Shown: positions 17,198 through 27,189 of the stretch, piece after piece
How positions within the stretch are numbered: the stretch's first letter is position 1
How the letters are laid out: every line of letters starts with the position of its first letter
From: Acinetobacter lactucae
Lineage (GTDB): Bacteria > Pseudomonadota > Gammaproteobacteria > Pseudomonadales > Moraxellaceae
Assembly: GCF_001605885.1 (NCBI RefSeq)
Contig: NZ_LRPE01000038.1
Span: 161,102 to 225,101, forward strand
DNA: 64,000 bases
Reading direction: 5' to 3'
Notes under the pieces: model-generated
Seen by the model: the letters and a program-made list of their open reading frames with translations, nothing else
What the model was told of the DNA's origin: nothing
Database searches by the model: none
Position numbers and translations under genes: made by a program

Positions 17198-17689
17198 TTA
17201 AGCACCAGTTTGATAACTTGCTTGCTGTACGGCCGTTGAAGCTTGATATGGGTTGGTAAAGTCTTGCAAACCAGCTGCCGCTTCTTGCACATCTTTACCT
17301 TCTTTAATCACAAAACTATCAAAACCTGAACGTTTTAAGTAATTTAAGACATCCTTAAATACATCGCCAGTTGCACGCAATTCACCTTTGAAACCTTGGC
17401 GACGTAATAGTGCAGCGAACGAATAACCACGCCCATCACCAAAACCTGCAAACTCAATGAAAATTGCATCAAGTTCATTTAATGGAAATGCGTGCTCTTC
17501 AGGTGAATCATTCACAGTCACATACAAAGCTTTTTTGCCTTGAATATTAGCTAATTGATCGAGTTGAGCTGTTGTTATAACAACGTCACCTTGTGGAACA
17601 ACACCATCTTCAGCAATGATTTGATAAGTATTATCTGCAATCGTGCCATCTTTATAAAGCACTGGTAGAGCTGTATTAAGCATATGCAC
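17198..17689 (-). CDS. DUF934 protein, partner of sulfite reductase
   Basis: 163-residue cytoplasmic protein of the DUF934 family, which across proteobacteria is encoded directly behind the sulfite/nitrite reductase hemoprotein and is thought to support sulfite reduction. Visible family features are AFPLNELDAIFIEFAGFGDG and RGYSFAALLRRQGFKGELRA (a GRGYS-type core), followed by DVFKDVLNYLKRSGFDSFV. The ATG at 17689 overlaps the cysI 3' end by 14 nt (an ATG at 17683 is also possible), so translation is coupled. The molecular function is not known. Confidence 0.85.
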   Translation of the reverse strand: MHMLNTALPVLYKDGTIADNTYQIIAEDGVVPQGDVVITTAQLDQLANIQGKKALYVTVNDSPEEHAFPLNELDAIFIEFAGFGDGRGYSFAALLRRQGFKGELRATGDVFKDVLNYLKRSGFDSFVIKEGKDVQEAAAGLQDFTNPYQASTAVQQASYQTGA

Positions 17690-19319
17690 GCTCCTTAAAT
17701 GGTTGAATTCCTACACGGCGATATGTATCAACAAAACGCTCACCTTCAGTACGTAAATCAAGATAAGTATTCAATACTTCTTCGATGACATCAGGGACAG
17801 CATCTGCTGCAAATGATGGCCCTAAGATATCACCGATTGATGCATCATGGTCTGAATTACCACCTAATGTAATTTGGTAGAACTCAGCACCTTTTTTATC
17901 TACACCTAAAATACCGATGTTACCAACGTGGTGGTGACCACAAGCATTCATACAACCAGAAATATTTAGATCTAAATGACCAAGATCATAGACTTTGTCT
18001 AAGTCATCAAAACGACGTGTAATTGCTTCAGCAATTGGAATTGATTTCGCATTTGCAAGTGAACAGAAATCACCGCCCGGGCAACTAATGATATCGGTAA
18101 TAAAACCGATATGTGCACGCGCCATATTTTGTTGTTCAAGCGCTTGCCATACATCGAACAAATCTTTTTGAGGCACATCTGCCAAAGCAATGTTTTGTTC
18201 GTGAGTCGTGCGAAGTTCACCAAACGTATATTTATCAGCAAGATCTGCAATAAAATTCATTTCTTCGGTGGTCATATCACCCGGTGCAATACCTGCACGT
18301 TTTAGAGAAATCGTAACAATACGATAGCCCTTCACTTTATGCGCATGCGTGTTGATATTGAACCATTGTTTGAATTTTGGATGCTCAGCAAATAAAGCTG
18401 TGAAGTCTTCATCTTCTAAATCTTGATAATCAAACGGTGTGAATTCTTCATCCAGTTTTTTCAAGATTTCTGGCTGAATTTTCAATGCTTCACGTGTATG
18501 TTCGAATTCAGCTTCAACTTTCTGTGCAAACACTTCAGGAGTTAATGCTTTAACAAGAATTTTGATACGCGCTTTATATTTGTTATCACGACGGCCATGC
18601 AAGTTATAAACACGGAGAACTGCTTCTAAGTAAGCAATTAAATCTTCACGTGGTAAAAACTCGCGAATGACACTACCAATGATTGGGGTACGGCCTAAAC
18701 CACCACCCGCCATAATTTTATAGCCGATTTCACCCGCTTCATTACGTACGATATAAACACCAATATCGTGGAATGCAGTCGCCGCACGATCTTTTTCTTC
18801 AAGTGCAGAAACAGCAATTTTGAACTTACGCGGTAAGAATGCAAACTCTGGGTGGAATGTACTCCACTGACGAATCAATTCACATGTTGGACGTGGATCT
18901 GCAATCTCACCAGCAACCACACCTGCATATTGGTCAGTCGTTGTGTTACGAATACAGTTACCACTGGTTTGAATGGCATGCATTTGTACAGTTGCAAGTT
19001 CCGCCAAAATGTCTGGCACATCTTCAAGCGCAGGCCAGTTTAACTGAATGTTCTGACGTGTAGATACGTGTGCATAGCCACGGTCATAAGCAGTTGAAAC
19101 TTCAGCAACTTTACGTAATTGTTTAGAATTCATTAAGCCATACGGCACAGCAATACGCAGCATAGGCGCATAACGTTGCACATATAAACCATTTTGCAAA
19201 CGTAATGGACGATATTCGTCTTCAGAAAGTTTGCCAGCTAAATAGCGTTCTGTTTGATCACGGAACTGAGCAACTCGTTCATTAACCAGTTGCTGGTCGA
19301 AATCGGTATATAAATACAT
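17676..19319 (-). CDS. cysI: Sulfite reductase hemoprotein (CysI/NirA type)
   Basis: Siroheme/4Fe-4S enzyme reducing sulfite to sulfide for cysteine synthesis. Both half-repeats of the fold are seen (N-terminal LRIAVPYGLMNSKQLRKVAE; STRQNIQLNW binds siroheme). The cluster ligands are C413 and C419 in ISCPGGDFC and C456 and C460 in SGCMNACGHHHVGNIG. The 547-residue length fits the single-chain proteobacterial sulfite reductase that occurs with DUF934. No cysJ flavoprotein is adjacent, so electrons must come from elsewhere. Upstream, a 10-bp inverted repeat (19375-19420) may be regulatory. Confidence 0.93.
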   Translation of the reverse strand: MYLYTDFDQQLVNERVAQFRDQTERYLAGKLSEDEYRPLRLQNGLYVQRYAPMLRIAVPYGLMNSKQLRKVAEVSTAYDRGYAHVSTRQNIQLNWPALEDVPDILAELATVQMHAIQTSGNCIRNTTTDQYAGVVAGEIADPRPTCELIRQWSTFHPEFAFLPRKFKIAVSALEEKDRAATAFHDIGVYIVRNEAGEIGYKIMAGGGLGRTPIIGSVIREFLPREDLIAYLEAVLRVYNLHGRRDNKYKARIKILVKALTPEVFAQKVEAEFEHTREALKIQPEILKKLDEEFTPFDYQDLEDEDFTALFAEHPKFKQWFNINTHAHKVKGYRIVTISLKRAGIAPGDMTTEEMNFIADLADKYTFGELRTTHEQNIALADVPQKDLFDVWQALEQQNMARAHIGFITDIISCPGGDFCSLANAKSIPIAEAITRRFDDLDKVYDLGHLDLNISGCMNACGHHHVGNIGILGVDKKGAEFYQITLGGNSDHDASIGDILGPSFAADAVPDVIEEVLNTYLDLRTEGERFVDTYRRVGIQPFKERAYA

Positions 19320-19374
19320 GGCGTATGGCTAGTAGATTCATTATTAAGGCGGATAGCATAGCGAGCTTTTATTC

Positions 19375-19420
19375 ATCAATAAAATGCTTTTTTTGCATAT
19401 TTAATAACGGTTTTATTGAT
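19375..19420. promoter_or_regulatory. Long inverted repeat upstream of cysI
   Basis: ATCAATAAAA (19375-19384) and TTTTATTGAT (19411-19420) are perfect inverted copies with 26 nt between them, enclosing ATGC-ttttttt-GCAT. It lies 56-101 nt before the cysI start, where a LysR-type activator or leader structure could act. The function is inferred from position. Confidence 0.4.
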
Positions 19421-19442
19421 AAGCTTTAATATAAATCGACAT

Positions 19443-19471
19443 AAAAAAAGCCCGGATAAATCCAGGCCCTT
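19443..19471 (-). terminator. Terminator of gcd
   Basis: Minus strand: GGGCCTGGAT-tt-ATCCGGGCTT with one mismatch, then a T-run. It lies 16 nt past the gcd stop and separates gcd from cysI. Confidence 0.88.
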
Positions 19472-19486
19472 TCTATGAATGCTTTT

Positions 19487-21892
19487 TTATTTGTTATCCG
19501 GTAAGGCATAAGCCACTAAATAGTCGCCCATTTTCGTACCAAATGAACCATGACCACCAGCCATGATCACAACATATTGCTTACCATTGATTTCATAAGT
19601 CATTGGTGTCGCTTGTCCACCTGCTGGTAAACGCGCTTCCCAAAGTTTTTCACCATTAGTAACGTTAAACGCACGAATGTAATTATCTTGAGTTGCACCA
19701 ACAAACATGACATTACCAGCAGTAGAAATTGAACCACCTAAACCAGGCACACCAATTTTCACGGCTGGTAACTGGAACAAGTTCGGTAAGCTGTCACGAA
19801 TTGTACCAATACGTTTTTTCCATACCACTTCATGAGTTTTCAAATCAACGCCAGCTACATATCCCCAAGCCGGTTGTTTACAAGGTAAACCAAGCGGAGA
19901 TAAGAATGCGCTAATTTCAACACCATACGGTACGCCGTACATCGGTTGTACGCCCTGCTCAGTTCCCGCACCTTTTGCAGTTTGCGCACGGTTTGGATCG
20001 GCAGGAATTAAACGACTTACGAATGGCAGACCAATCGGGTTCATTACAGCAACTTGACGGTCAGGGTTAACTGACATACCACCCCATTCAAATACACCTA
20101 AGTTACCAGGGAAAACTAAAGTACCGTTTTCAGATGGTGGAGTATAAATACCATCGTAATTTAGACGTTTGAAAGATACACGACACATGAGCTGATCAAG
20201 CATAGTGGCACCCCACATGTCTTTATCAGTCAATTTATCTTGTGGCGCCAAGTTCAAGTCAGAGAATGGCTGAGTTTTTGAATAGAACTCACCTTTAGTT
20301 TGTGGTCCACGTTTAACTGTTTGTGGAACTGGTTTCTCAGTTACAGGGACAATTGGTTGACCATTACGGCGATCAAGCACAAAGGCATTACCTGTTTTCG
20401 TCAATACATAGATTGCAGGAACAGTTTGGCCAGCTTTGTTTTTGATATCAGCTAAAGATGGTTGTGATGGTACGTCCATATCCCATAAATCGTGATGGGT
20501 TGTCTGGAAGTTCCACACTAATTTACCAGTAGAAGCATTAATCGCTAACATTGAGTTTGCATAACGCTCTTTCAGCTCGGTACGATCACCACCCCAGATA
20601 TCTGGTGTACCTACACCTGTTGGTACATAAACGATATCAAGTTTGGCATCGTATGCTAAAGGTGCCCACGCATTTGGTGAGTTATGAACAAAAGTAGTAC
20701 CTTCGCCCGGCATTGCATTTGGATCTGCTGCGCCAGTATCAAATACCCAAAGAAGTTTACCAGTGTTAACGTCGTATCCACGAATCACACCAGATGGCTC
20801 TTTATTTGAGTAGTTATCTGTTACAGAACCAGCAATAACAACAGTTGAACCAGTCACAATACCAGGAGATGTTGGGTTATAACCACCTGGATACGCATAT
20901 GGCATAAACTCTTGTAAGTTCACTTGACCATTTTGACCAAAGTCAGTACATGCTTTACCAGTGTCAGCATTTACAGCCACTAAACGGCCATCATTGACTG
21001 GTACAAATACCTTACGTGGACATTGTGTAGAGCTAGATTTCTTGCTTTGAAGACTCGTTGCAAACTCAGTTGTATTGTTTGCATCGTAGTACATCACACC
21101 ACGACAAGTTAAATGCTGGAACGATTTATCCGTTTTAAGTTTCGGATCAAAACGCCATTTTTCTTTACCAGTCGCAGGATCGATCGCAATTAACTGCTGG
21201 TGAGCTGTACAAATAAACATGTTATTACCGATTTTAATCGGTGTAACCTGATTGGTCGTTTCACCAGAGTCGTTATCTGTCTTAAGATCGCCAGTACGTA
21301 AAGTCCAAGCAACTTTCAAGTCTTTTACGTTTTGGTCATTGATCTGTTTCAATGGAGAATAACGCACACCTGCTTGAGTACGACCATATGCAGGCCAATC
21401 ACTCTCAGCAACACCAGGTACGGCTTGAGCAGTTTCTGGTTGAGGAGTTTTGATTTCTCCATTAATTTCTTGCGGATCATTGAAGATAGAATAAACCATC
21501 AACACGATTGCAATTGCTAAAGTTGAAGATAAGGCAACTTTACTTGATCCAAGGTTGTTGATTCCACGAGTTACAGCCGGAACCAATAACCATAAACCAA
21601 GAATACCTAAAATATCTAAACGTGGTGCAAGCGCCCAAAAGTCTGTTCCAACTTCCCAGACACTCCAGATAATGGTACCTAGCATGAATGCAGCATAAAT
21701 CCACAAAGCAGTAGAAGCACGCTTGTAGAGTTGCCATGCAACAATGAGAAGTAATACACCAGCTATAATGTAGTAAATTGAACCGCCTAGTGTAGCGAGC
21801 CAAATACCTCCAATTAACAGGAATAACGCCAGTAACCCAATAATAATTACGGTAAAAGTCGTTAAACCTGATCTTGAAGTAGGTTGATTCAT
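19487..21892 (-). CDS. gcd: Membrane-bound PQQ glucose dehydrogenase
   Basis: Oxidises glucose and other aldoses to lactones in the periplasm, passing electrons to ubiquinone and needing PQQ and a divalent ion. Residues ~10-140 give five hydrophobic helices, and the rest is the PQQ-binding eight-bladed propeller (WPAYGRTQAGVRYSPLKQIN; RHDLWDMD-like TTHHDLWDMDVPSQPSL; GGSISTAGNVMFVGATQDN). With the ATG at 21892 (GAGG 6 nt upstream) the protein is 801 residues, the size I recall for Acinetobacter GcdA; the ATG at 21916 lacks this spacing. oprB precedes it, suggesting a glucose-oxidation operon. Confidence 0.96.
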   Translation of the reverse strand: MNQPTSRSGLTTFTVIIIGLLALFLLIGGIWLATLGGSIYYIIAGVLLLIVAWQLYKRASTALWIYAAFMLGTIIWSVWEVGTDFWALAPRLDILGILGLWLLVPAVTRGINNLGSSKVALSSTLAIAIVLMVYSIFNDPQEINGEIKTPQPETAQAVPGVAESDWPAYGRTQAGVRYSPLKQINDQNVKDLKVAWTLRTGDLKTDNDSGETTNQVTPIKIGNNMFICTAHQQLIAIDPATGKEKWRFDPKLKTDKSFQHLTCRGVMYYDANNTTEFATSLQSKKSSSTQCPRKVFVPVNDGRLVAVNADTGKACTDFGQNGQVNLQEFMPYAYPGGYNPTSPGIVTGSTVVIAGSVTDNYSNKEPSGVIRGYDVNTGKLLWVFDTGAADPNAMPGEGTTFVHNSPNAWAPLAYDAKLDIVYVPTGVGTPDIWGGDRTELKERYANSMLAINASTGKLVWNFQTTHHDLWDMDVPSQPSLADIKNKAGQTVPAIYVLTKTGNAFVLDRRNGQPIVPVTEKPVPQTVKRGPQTKGEFYSKTQPFSDLNLAPQDKLTDKDMWGATMLDQLMCRVSFKRLNYDGIYTPPSENGTLVFPGNLGVFEWGGMSVNPDRQVAVMNPIGLPFVSRLIPADPNRAQTAKGAGTEQGVQPMYGVPYGVEISAFLSPLGLPCKQPAWGYVAGVDLKTHEVVWKKRIGTIRDSLPNLFQLPAVKIGVPGLGGSISTAGNVMFVGATQDNYIRAFNVTNGEKLWEARLPAGGQATPMTYEINGKQYVVIMAGGHGSFGTKMGDYLVAYALPDNK

Positions 21893-22066
21893 AAACCACC
21901 TCTTATCAATCATCATTTTTATAGGAAAGATGTGCCAAGAACCTTATAGAAAAATGGCATCACCAATACATCTAAAACAAATTCAGGCATCAAGAAAAAA
22001 CGGAAGGTCAGGATACTTCAATCAATGAGTTAGCCCTCGACAATCCGTTTTTCGGAGTAATTACGC

Positions 22067-23320
22067 TTAGAATGCAGTTGAGAATTTAATACCGCCAACC
22101 CAAGTGTTATCACCATTTTTTAATGCACCAACATGACGAACATATTGCACATTTGGACGAATAGTTAACCAGTTAGTGGCATGAATACCGTAGTAAAGCT
22201 CGGTATTGTATTCAGTGTCATATTCTTTATTTTGAACATCGTTCCAATCATCATTGATATGGATACGAGCCACACCGAGTGCCAACTCATCTTGAGGACG
22301 TTGATTGAGCAAACCTTTATAGACCAAGCCTACATTTTGCATGTTATCAATTTTGTTGGTATCAGAGTCGTGGAAAGTCAGGTTGACAAAACCTGTCAAA
22401 CCGCGATCTGTTTGATCAGCAGGCTGGAATAATTTTTGTTTTGCAGTTACCCACACCCCTTGTTTATGAGAGTTTTTGGTTTCATCTGCAATTTCTTTGG
22501 CATCAGCAGTACTGTAGTAATAACCTAAACGGTATTCACCCGCCATACTTTGAGCACCTAATTTAGGTGACCAAACTACTTCGGCAGGAATAATTGCACC
22601 GTGAGAACCATCAGTACTTAAGTTAAAACCTTTGCCTCGGTCCAGATTTTCTGGGTTGTATTCATATACACCAACTTGCGTATATAAGTCAGGTTGCAAG
22701 TTATATTTAACACGCATTGCCCATTGACTTACTGGCCAGTTATACCACTGATCGCCCACCCAGTTACCGACTTGCGAACCACAAAGCGCCAAGTTCTGGA
22801 AATCACAATCAAAACTATTAAAGTCTTCACCTTCACCAAAACGACCGACTTTAACGTCTAATTTTTGATCCATGAATTTTTTCTTAATCCATAAATCTGT
22901 TAAACGCCAAGTTTGCTCACGCCCCCACACTTCTTGTGCCGAGCTTAAGTGCCCTGCTAAAGCTGGTGAATGTTCAGAAAGCGACTGCCCATCACGATAA
23001 GTTAATGTGATTTGAGCTTCAGTGTCTTGCCAACCTAAAATTTTGTTTAGGTCAAAATGAGTTCCTAGTGCTAGTTGCCCCGTATAAGCACTACCATGCG
23101 TAGATGTATTTTTTGAATCTAAAATACCGGCATATTCGCCGGTATATCCAAAAGAAAAATCATAACCTTGTGCTTGTAACGCAGTGCGTTGACCGTTCCA
23201 ATCACCCAACATCCAAGGACTATTTGGGTCGAATGCAGCAGCAGCTTGTGCATGCTGTATAAAAAGAGTAATTGATAAAACGGATAAACAGGAAGCCATC
23301 AAGGATTTATGTGTTTTCAT
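22067..23320 (-). CDS. oprB: Carbohydrate-selective porin OprB
   Basis: Outer-membrane channel for glucose and related sugars. The 417-residue product has a signal peptide ending ...IQHAQA, then FDPNSPWMLGDWNGQRTALQ, the OprB-family N-terminus in which the mature protein begins with a W-x-x-D-W-N-G-x-R motif. A 16-strand barrel pattern follows, ending in an aromatic residue (GGIKFSTAF). It lies 174 nt upstream of gcd on the same strand. Together they would bring glucose through the outer membrane and oxidise it in the periplasm. Confidence 0.93.
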   Translation of the reverse strand: MKTHKSLMASCLSVLSITLFIQHAQAAAAFDPNSPWMLGDWNGQRTALQAQGYDFSFGYTGEYAGILDSKNTSTHGSAYTGQLALGTHFDLNKILGWQDTEAQITLTYRDGQSLSEHSPALAGHLSSAQEVWGREQTWRLTDLWIKKKFMDQKLDVKVGRFGEGEDFNSFDCDFQNLALCGSQVGNWVGDQWYNWPVSQWAMRVKYNLQPDLYTQVGVYEYNPENLDRGKGFNLSTDGSHGAIIPAEVVWSPKLGAQSMAGEYRLGYYYSTADAKEIADETKNSHKQGVWVTAKQKLFQPADQTDRGLTGFVNLTFHDSDTNKIDNMQNVGLVYKGLLNQRPQDELALGVARIHINDDWNDVQNKEYDTEYNTELYYGIHATNWLTIRPNVQYVRHVGALKNGDNTWVGGIKFSTAF

Positions 23321-23390
23321 GTTTACATACCTTTTATGTCTTTGTTTATAAAGGGTACGCTAATTTTATGTAAAGAAATTATTCAAAATG

Positions 23391-23406
23391 TTAATCGATT
23401 GATTAA
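23391..23406. promoter_or_regulatory. Palindromic candidate operator upstream of oprB
   Basis: TTAATC-gatt-GATTAA is a perfect 16-nt palindrome about 70 nt upstream of the oprB start. Its shape resembles LacI/GalR-type operators found at sugar genes, but no cognate regulator gene is in the window. Confidence 0.35.
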
Positions 23407-23454
23407 TCTAATAATAATCTTAATACACATTGTATGAAAAATGGCCTCATCTCT

Positions 23455-24573
23455 TTACCATTGCCCTTCACCAAGTTTTTGACCTATAAAGGAATATCTC
23501 ATTTTCGATCTTGAAAACTTAATTGGACAAGCCAATTGTGGTTCTGTATCCGCTGTATTATTTTGCAAAGGTACATCCACAATCCATCCACGTTCTTGTG
23601 CTAAAGGCGAATTTAACGACTCAGTTAGGCTTAAAACAGGTTCTACACACACATCAAGATTTGTAAAAATTTCATGCCATTCTTTAAATGATTTCGTTTT
23701 AATTTTCTCTTGAATCGCTTGTTTAACTTCCTGTCGATCTTTTACATCTAAAGAAGCGCCCTTTTGTAATAATAAAGGCAAATCAAGAGCCACTGATAAA
23801 CCAGACATAAATTGTGGCTCAAGACTACCTATTGAAAGATAACGGCCATCTTGAGTCATATAATAGTCATAAAAAATACCGCCATTGAGCATGCCATGCT
23901 CTGGTGCCTGTTCAACCTGTGCAGCAAGTGTTGCTGATGCGGCCATACTGTTTAGACTAGCAACACAATCGGTCATGGAAATATCAATATATTGTCCCAT
24001 TCCACTACGTCCGCGTTCGACAACCGCCGCTAAAATTGCAATGACAGCATGAAGTGAACCACCTGCAATGTCTGCAACTTGAATACCGAGCGGTGGCGGA
24101 CCACTGTCTTGTCGGCCACTATATCCAGCAATACCCGCTAAAGCTAAATAGTTAATATCATGCCCAGCTCTATCTTTATAGCTCCCTGTCTGTCCATATC
24201 CTGTAATTGAACAATAAATGAGACGTGGGTTAATTTCGGCAAGTGTCGCGTAGTCTAATCCGAGACGGCGCATCACATCAGGTCGGAACTGCTCAATGAC
24301 AATATCAAACTCAGAAATTTTAGCTTTAATCAGATCAATACTCGCCTTATCTTTTAAATCGAGAACAATCGACTGTTTATTTCGGTTTAGATAGCTATGT
24401 GCCGTTGCTTGACCATTTGCGTATGGTGGCATGATTCGGATTAAATCAGGACGTGATGGAGATTCGATATGGATGACTTCTGCTCCCATATCAGCCAGAT
24501 ACATTGTCGCAAAAGGTCCTGGTAAGAGCGTCGAGAAATCGAGAACTTTAAGTCCATTTAATGCTGTTGTCAT
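23455..24573 (-). CDS. CaiB/BaiF family III CoA-transferase
   Basis: Member of the family III CoA-transferase/alpha-methylacyl-CoA racemase group, about 372 residues. LKVLDFSTLLPGPFATMYLA with ADMGAEVIHIE is the N-terminal CoA-binding signature. RAGHDINYLALAGIAGYSG holds the expected catalytic aspartate. The members transfer CoA between acids or racemise 2-methylacyl-CoA; the N-terminal shape and CoA context (beta-oxidation genes next door) slightly favour the racemase-like branch. The ATG at 24573 is preferred over a GTG at 24588, though neither has a good ribosome site. Divergent from an AraC regulator that may control it. Confidence 0.85.
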   Translation of the reverse strand: MTTALNGLKVLDFSTLLPGPFATMYLADMGAEVIHIESPSRPDLIRIMPPYANGQATAHSYLNRNKQSIVLDLKDKASIDLIKAKISEFDIVIEQFRPDVMRRLGLDYATLAEINPRLIYCSITGYGQTGSYKDRAGHDINYLALAGIAGYSGRQDSGPPPLGIQVADIAGGSLHAVIAILAAVVERGRSGMGQYIDISMTDCVASLNSMAASATLAAQVEQAPEHGMLNGGIFYDYYMTQDGRYLSIGSLEPQFMSGLSVALDLPLLLQKGASLDVKDRQEVKQAIQEKIKTKSFKEWHEIFTNLDVCVEPVLSLTESLNSPLAQERGWIVDVPLQNNTADTEPQLACPIKFSRSKMRYSFIGQKLGEGQW

Positions 24574-24783
24574 CGTATTTTTAACCACTATTATTCGAAT
24601 TTTCTTTTATATTAGTTAAGCAAATATACTAAAACAATGTCATGTTCAGCCATTTACCTTGATCATTTCGGCAATTTAACATGTAAAAAGTGCTTTTACT
24701 CTGTTGTAAATCGCCAATTTATTTTTTTAGACGGTCATTTAGGTCAATTTAAAGTGAACATCAAAGAGACTGAAGGATTCAAT

Positions 24784-25794
24784 ATGAGTCGCGATACGAT
24801 TAGCATCCACTTCGTGAATGCGGCTTTGACAGGCGTAAAACGCCTTGGCATGGATGTTGAAATGCTCCTTTCACATGTGGGTATTGAAGCGGAACTATTA
24901 CGTCAACCTAAAGCTCGAATCTCACCAGAACAATACACTCGTTTTATAAAAATGTTGTGGATGGTCACACAGGATGAACACGTTGGATTTGACGTACAAC
25001 CACGTCGTCTGGGCACTTTTGCCATTATGTGTCAGTTGATTATTCATGCAAAAACATTGGGCCAAGCTCTTGAACTATCATCTCAATTCTACAAATTATT
25101 TGGCGATGAATGGTCTGTAACGCTAGAACGTGACAAGCATGAAGCACGTCTCGTTCCCCTCATTCCAAAAACTTTAGATCCAGATCATTTCATTACTGAA
25201 AGTATGCTCATGATTTGGCACGGTCTAGCATCATGGTTAATTGAACGTCGTTTGCCATTAGAGCGTGTTCATTTTAGCTATCCACGTCCTGCCCATGCAG
25301 ATGAATATGATGCATTATTTTTTGCACCAGTCATGCAGTTTGATGCACCGCGTACGGAAATTACCTTTGCGGCTGATTATCTTGATTTGCCAATCCGCCA
25401 AGATGAAAAAACGCTAGAAGAGTTCTTAAAAGCAGCACCTGCTCAGCTTTTAGTAAAATTCAAAAATACCAATTCGCTAACTTCTCGTATTCGTGAAGTG
25501 CTCAAAAGCCAAATTGGTGAAGAAATGCCAACGCTTAATGACGTTGCATCAATGTTGTATCTATCTCCTCAGACCTTACGTCGCCGCTTGGCTGCTGAAG
25601 GTAAAAGCTATCAAGGCGTAAAAGATGCCTTACGTCGAGATGCTGCAATTCACTTATTACTCAATCCTGAATTAACACTTGAAGATGTCGCTCAACAAGT
25701 TGGTTTTAGTGAAACGAGTACCTTCCACCGCGCATTTAAAAAGTGGACGGGTGTAACTCCAGGCTTATATCGTCAATTACACGGTTACCATTAA
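24784..25794 (+). CDS. AraC-family transcriptional regulator (upstream of fad-like unit)
   Basis: 336-residue regulator of the OruR/ArgR-like type: an N-terminal effector-sensing domain (residues ~20-200, with VGFDVQPRRLGTFAIMCQLI) and a C-terminal double helix-turn-helix. LNDVASMLYLSPQTLRRRL is the first helix-turn-helix, and LEDVAQQVGFSETSTFHRAF with KKWTGVTPGLYR is the second. The ATG at 24784 has AAGGA 7 nt upstream; an open frame extends 49 codons further up without a good start. It sits between a divergent CoA-transferase and a co-directional thiolase-FadB pair, so a fatty-acid or acyl-CoA effector is plausible. Confidence 0.9.
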   Translation: MSRDTISIHFVNAALTGVKRLGMDVEMLLSHVGIEAELLRQPKARISPEQYTRFIKMLWMVTQDEHVGFDVQPRRLGTFAIMCQLIIHAKTLGQALELSSQFYKLFGDEWSVTLERDKHEARLVPLIPKTLDPDHFITESMLMIWHGLASWLIERRLPLERVHFSYPRPAHADEYDALFFAPVMQFDAPRTEITFAADYLDLPIRQDEKTLEEFLKAAPAQLLVKFKNTNSLTSRIREVLKSQIGEEMPTLNDVASMLYLSPQTLRRRLAAEGKSYQGVKDALRRDAAIHLLLNPELTLEDVAQQVGFSETSTFHRAFKKWTGVTPGLYRQLHGYH

Positions 25795-25822
25795 TACTTA
25801 AATCTATTTAAGTTTCACATTT

Positions 25823-25850
25823 AGCCCAAGTTCAACTTGGGCTTTTTTGT
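25823..25850 (+). terminator. Terminator of the AraC regulator gene
   Basis: AGCCCAAG-ttcaa-CTTGGGCT followed by six T's, 28 nt after the stop codon. It shows the downstream thiolase gene has its own promoter. Confidence 0.92.
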
Positions 25851-25965
25851 ATTTCTATTGGCAAAAATCATCACCTGACTGGTGCGCTTATCGTCATTGC
25901 GTTGCCTTTCAAAACCAGTACACTCAAAACACAACTAAAGTTTAAGTAATAAAAAAGGAACTGTT

Positions 25966-27171
25966 ATGAGCGAGGCTTATATTATTGATGCCATTCGCAC
26001 CCCACGCGGAAAAGGAAAAAAAGATGGCTCTCTTTACGAAGTAAAACCAATTACCTTACTCACTACCTTATTAAATGAATTACAGCAGCGCCATCAACTC
26101 GATACCTCTAAAGTCGATGATATTGTTTTAGGCTGTGTCACACCAATTGGCGACCAAGGTGGTGATATTGCTAAAACAGCAGCGATTGCAGCAGGTTGGA
26201 ACGATGATGTTGCTGGGGTGCAAATCAATCGCTTTTGTGCATCAGGTTTAGAAGCAGTCAACATGGCAGCCATGAAAGTCCGCTCCGGTTGGGAAGATTT
26301 AGTGGTTGCTGGTGGCGTTGAATCAATGTCACGCATTCCAATGGGTTCTGATGGTGGACCATGGGCGCTAGACCCAGAAACAAACCTTAAGTCATCATTT
26401 GTTCCGCAAGGCATTGGAGCCGACCTCATTGCAACCTTAGATGGCTATAGCCGTGAAGATGTTGATAATTTTGCTGTGAAGTCACAACAAAAAGCTGCGG
26501 CGGCTCAATCAAATGGTTATTTTGATCAATCAGTTGTGCCAGTAAAAGATCACGCAGGTGTGGTGATTTTAGAAAAAGATGAATTTATTAAAGGTAATAC
26601 AACACTCGAAGGGCTAACAAAACTCAACCCAAGCTTTGAAATGATGGGACAAATGGGTTTTGATGCAGTCGCTTTGCAAAAATATCCAGAAGCACAAAAA
26701 GTAAATCATGTTCATCACGCAGGTAACTCATCAGGTATTGTTGATGGAGCAGCTGTAGTTTTATTAGCTTCTGAAAAAGCGGTAAAAGAACAAAATTTAA
26801 AACCACGCGCTAAAGTTTTGGCGACTGCACTAGTTGGTACTGACCCAACCATTATGTTGACTGGCCCTGCTCCTGCTGCACGTAAAGCTTTAGAAAAAGC
26901 TGGGCTTACGATTGATGATATTGACCTATTTGAAGTCAATGAAGCATTTGCGGCAGTTGTTATGCGTTTTATTAATGAACTCAACGTCCCTGCTGAAAAG
27001 GTCAATGTAAATGGTGGTGCGATTGCTTTAGGTCATCCATTAGGAGCAACAGGTGCCATGATTTTAGGCACTTTACTTGATGAGCTTGAACGACAAGATA
27101 AAAAGCGCGGTTTAGCGACGCTCTGTGTTGGCGGTGGGATGGGTATTGCCACCATTATTGAACGCGTATAA
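25966..27171 (+). CDS. 3-ketoacyl-CoA thiolase / acetyl-CoA C-acyltransferase
   Basis: Thiolytic step of beta-oxidation, 401 residues. Catalytic loops: [15 protein letters not shown] (nucleophile Cys near 89), [27 protein letters not shown] (His) and [14 protein letters not shown] (second Cys). The gene lies 18 nt before a FadB-type multifunctional enzyme, the two presumably forming an alpha-beta complex. The order thiolase then multifunctional subunit matches fadIJ rather than fadBA. FadI is longer (about 436), so it is not named. An AAAAAGGA ribosome site precedes the ATG. Confidence 0.92.
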   Translation: MSEAYIIDAIRTPRGKGKKDGSLYEVKPITLLTTLLNELQQRHQLDTSKVDDIVLGCVTPIGDQGGDIAKTAAIAAGWNDDVAGVQINRFCASGLEAVNMAAMKVRSGWEDLVVAGGVESMSRIPMGSDGGPWALDPETNLKSSFVPQGIGADLIATLDGYSREDVDNFAVKSQQKAAAAQSNGYFDQSVVPVKDHAGVVILEKDEFIKGNTTLEGLTKLNPSFEMMGQMGFDAVALQKYPEAQKVNHVHHAGNSSGIVDGAAVVLLASEKAVKEQNLKPRAKVLATALVGTDPTIMLTGPAPAARKALEKAGLTIDDIDLFEVNEAFAAVVMRFINELNVPAEKVNVNGGAIALGHPLGATGAMILGTLLDELERQDKKRGLATLCVGGGMGIATIIERV

Positions 27172-27189
27172 AAATTAGGGATATAAAAG

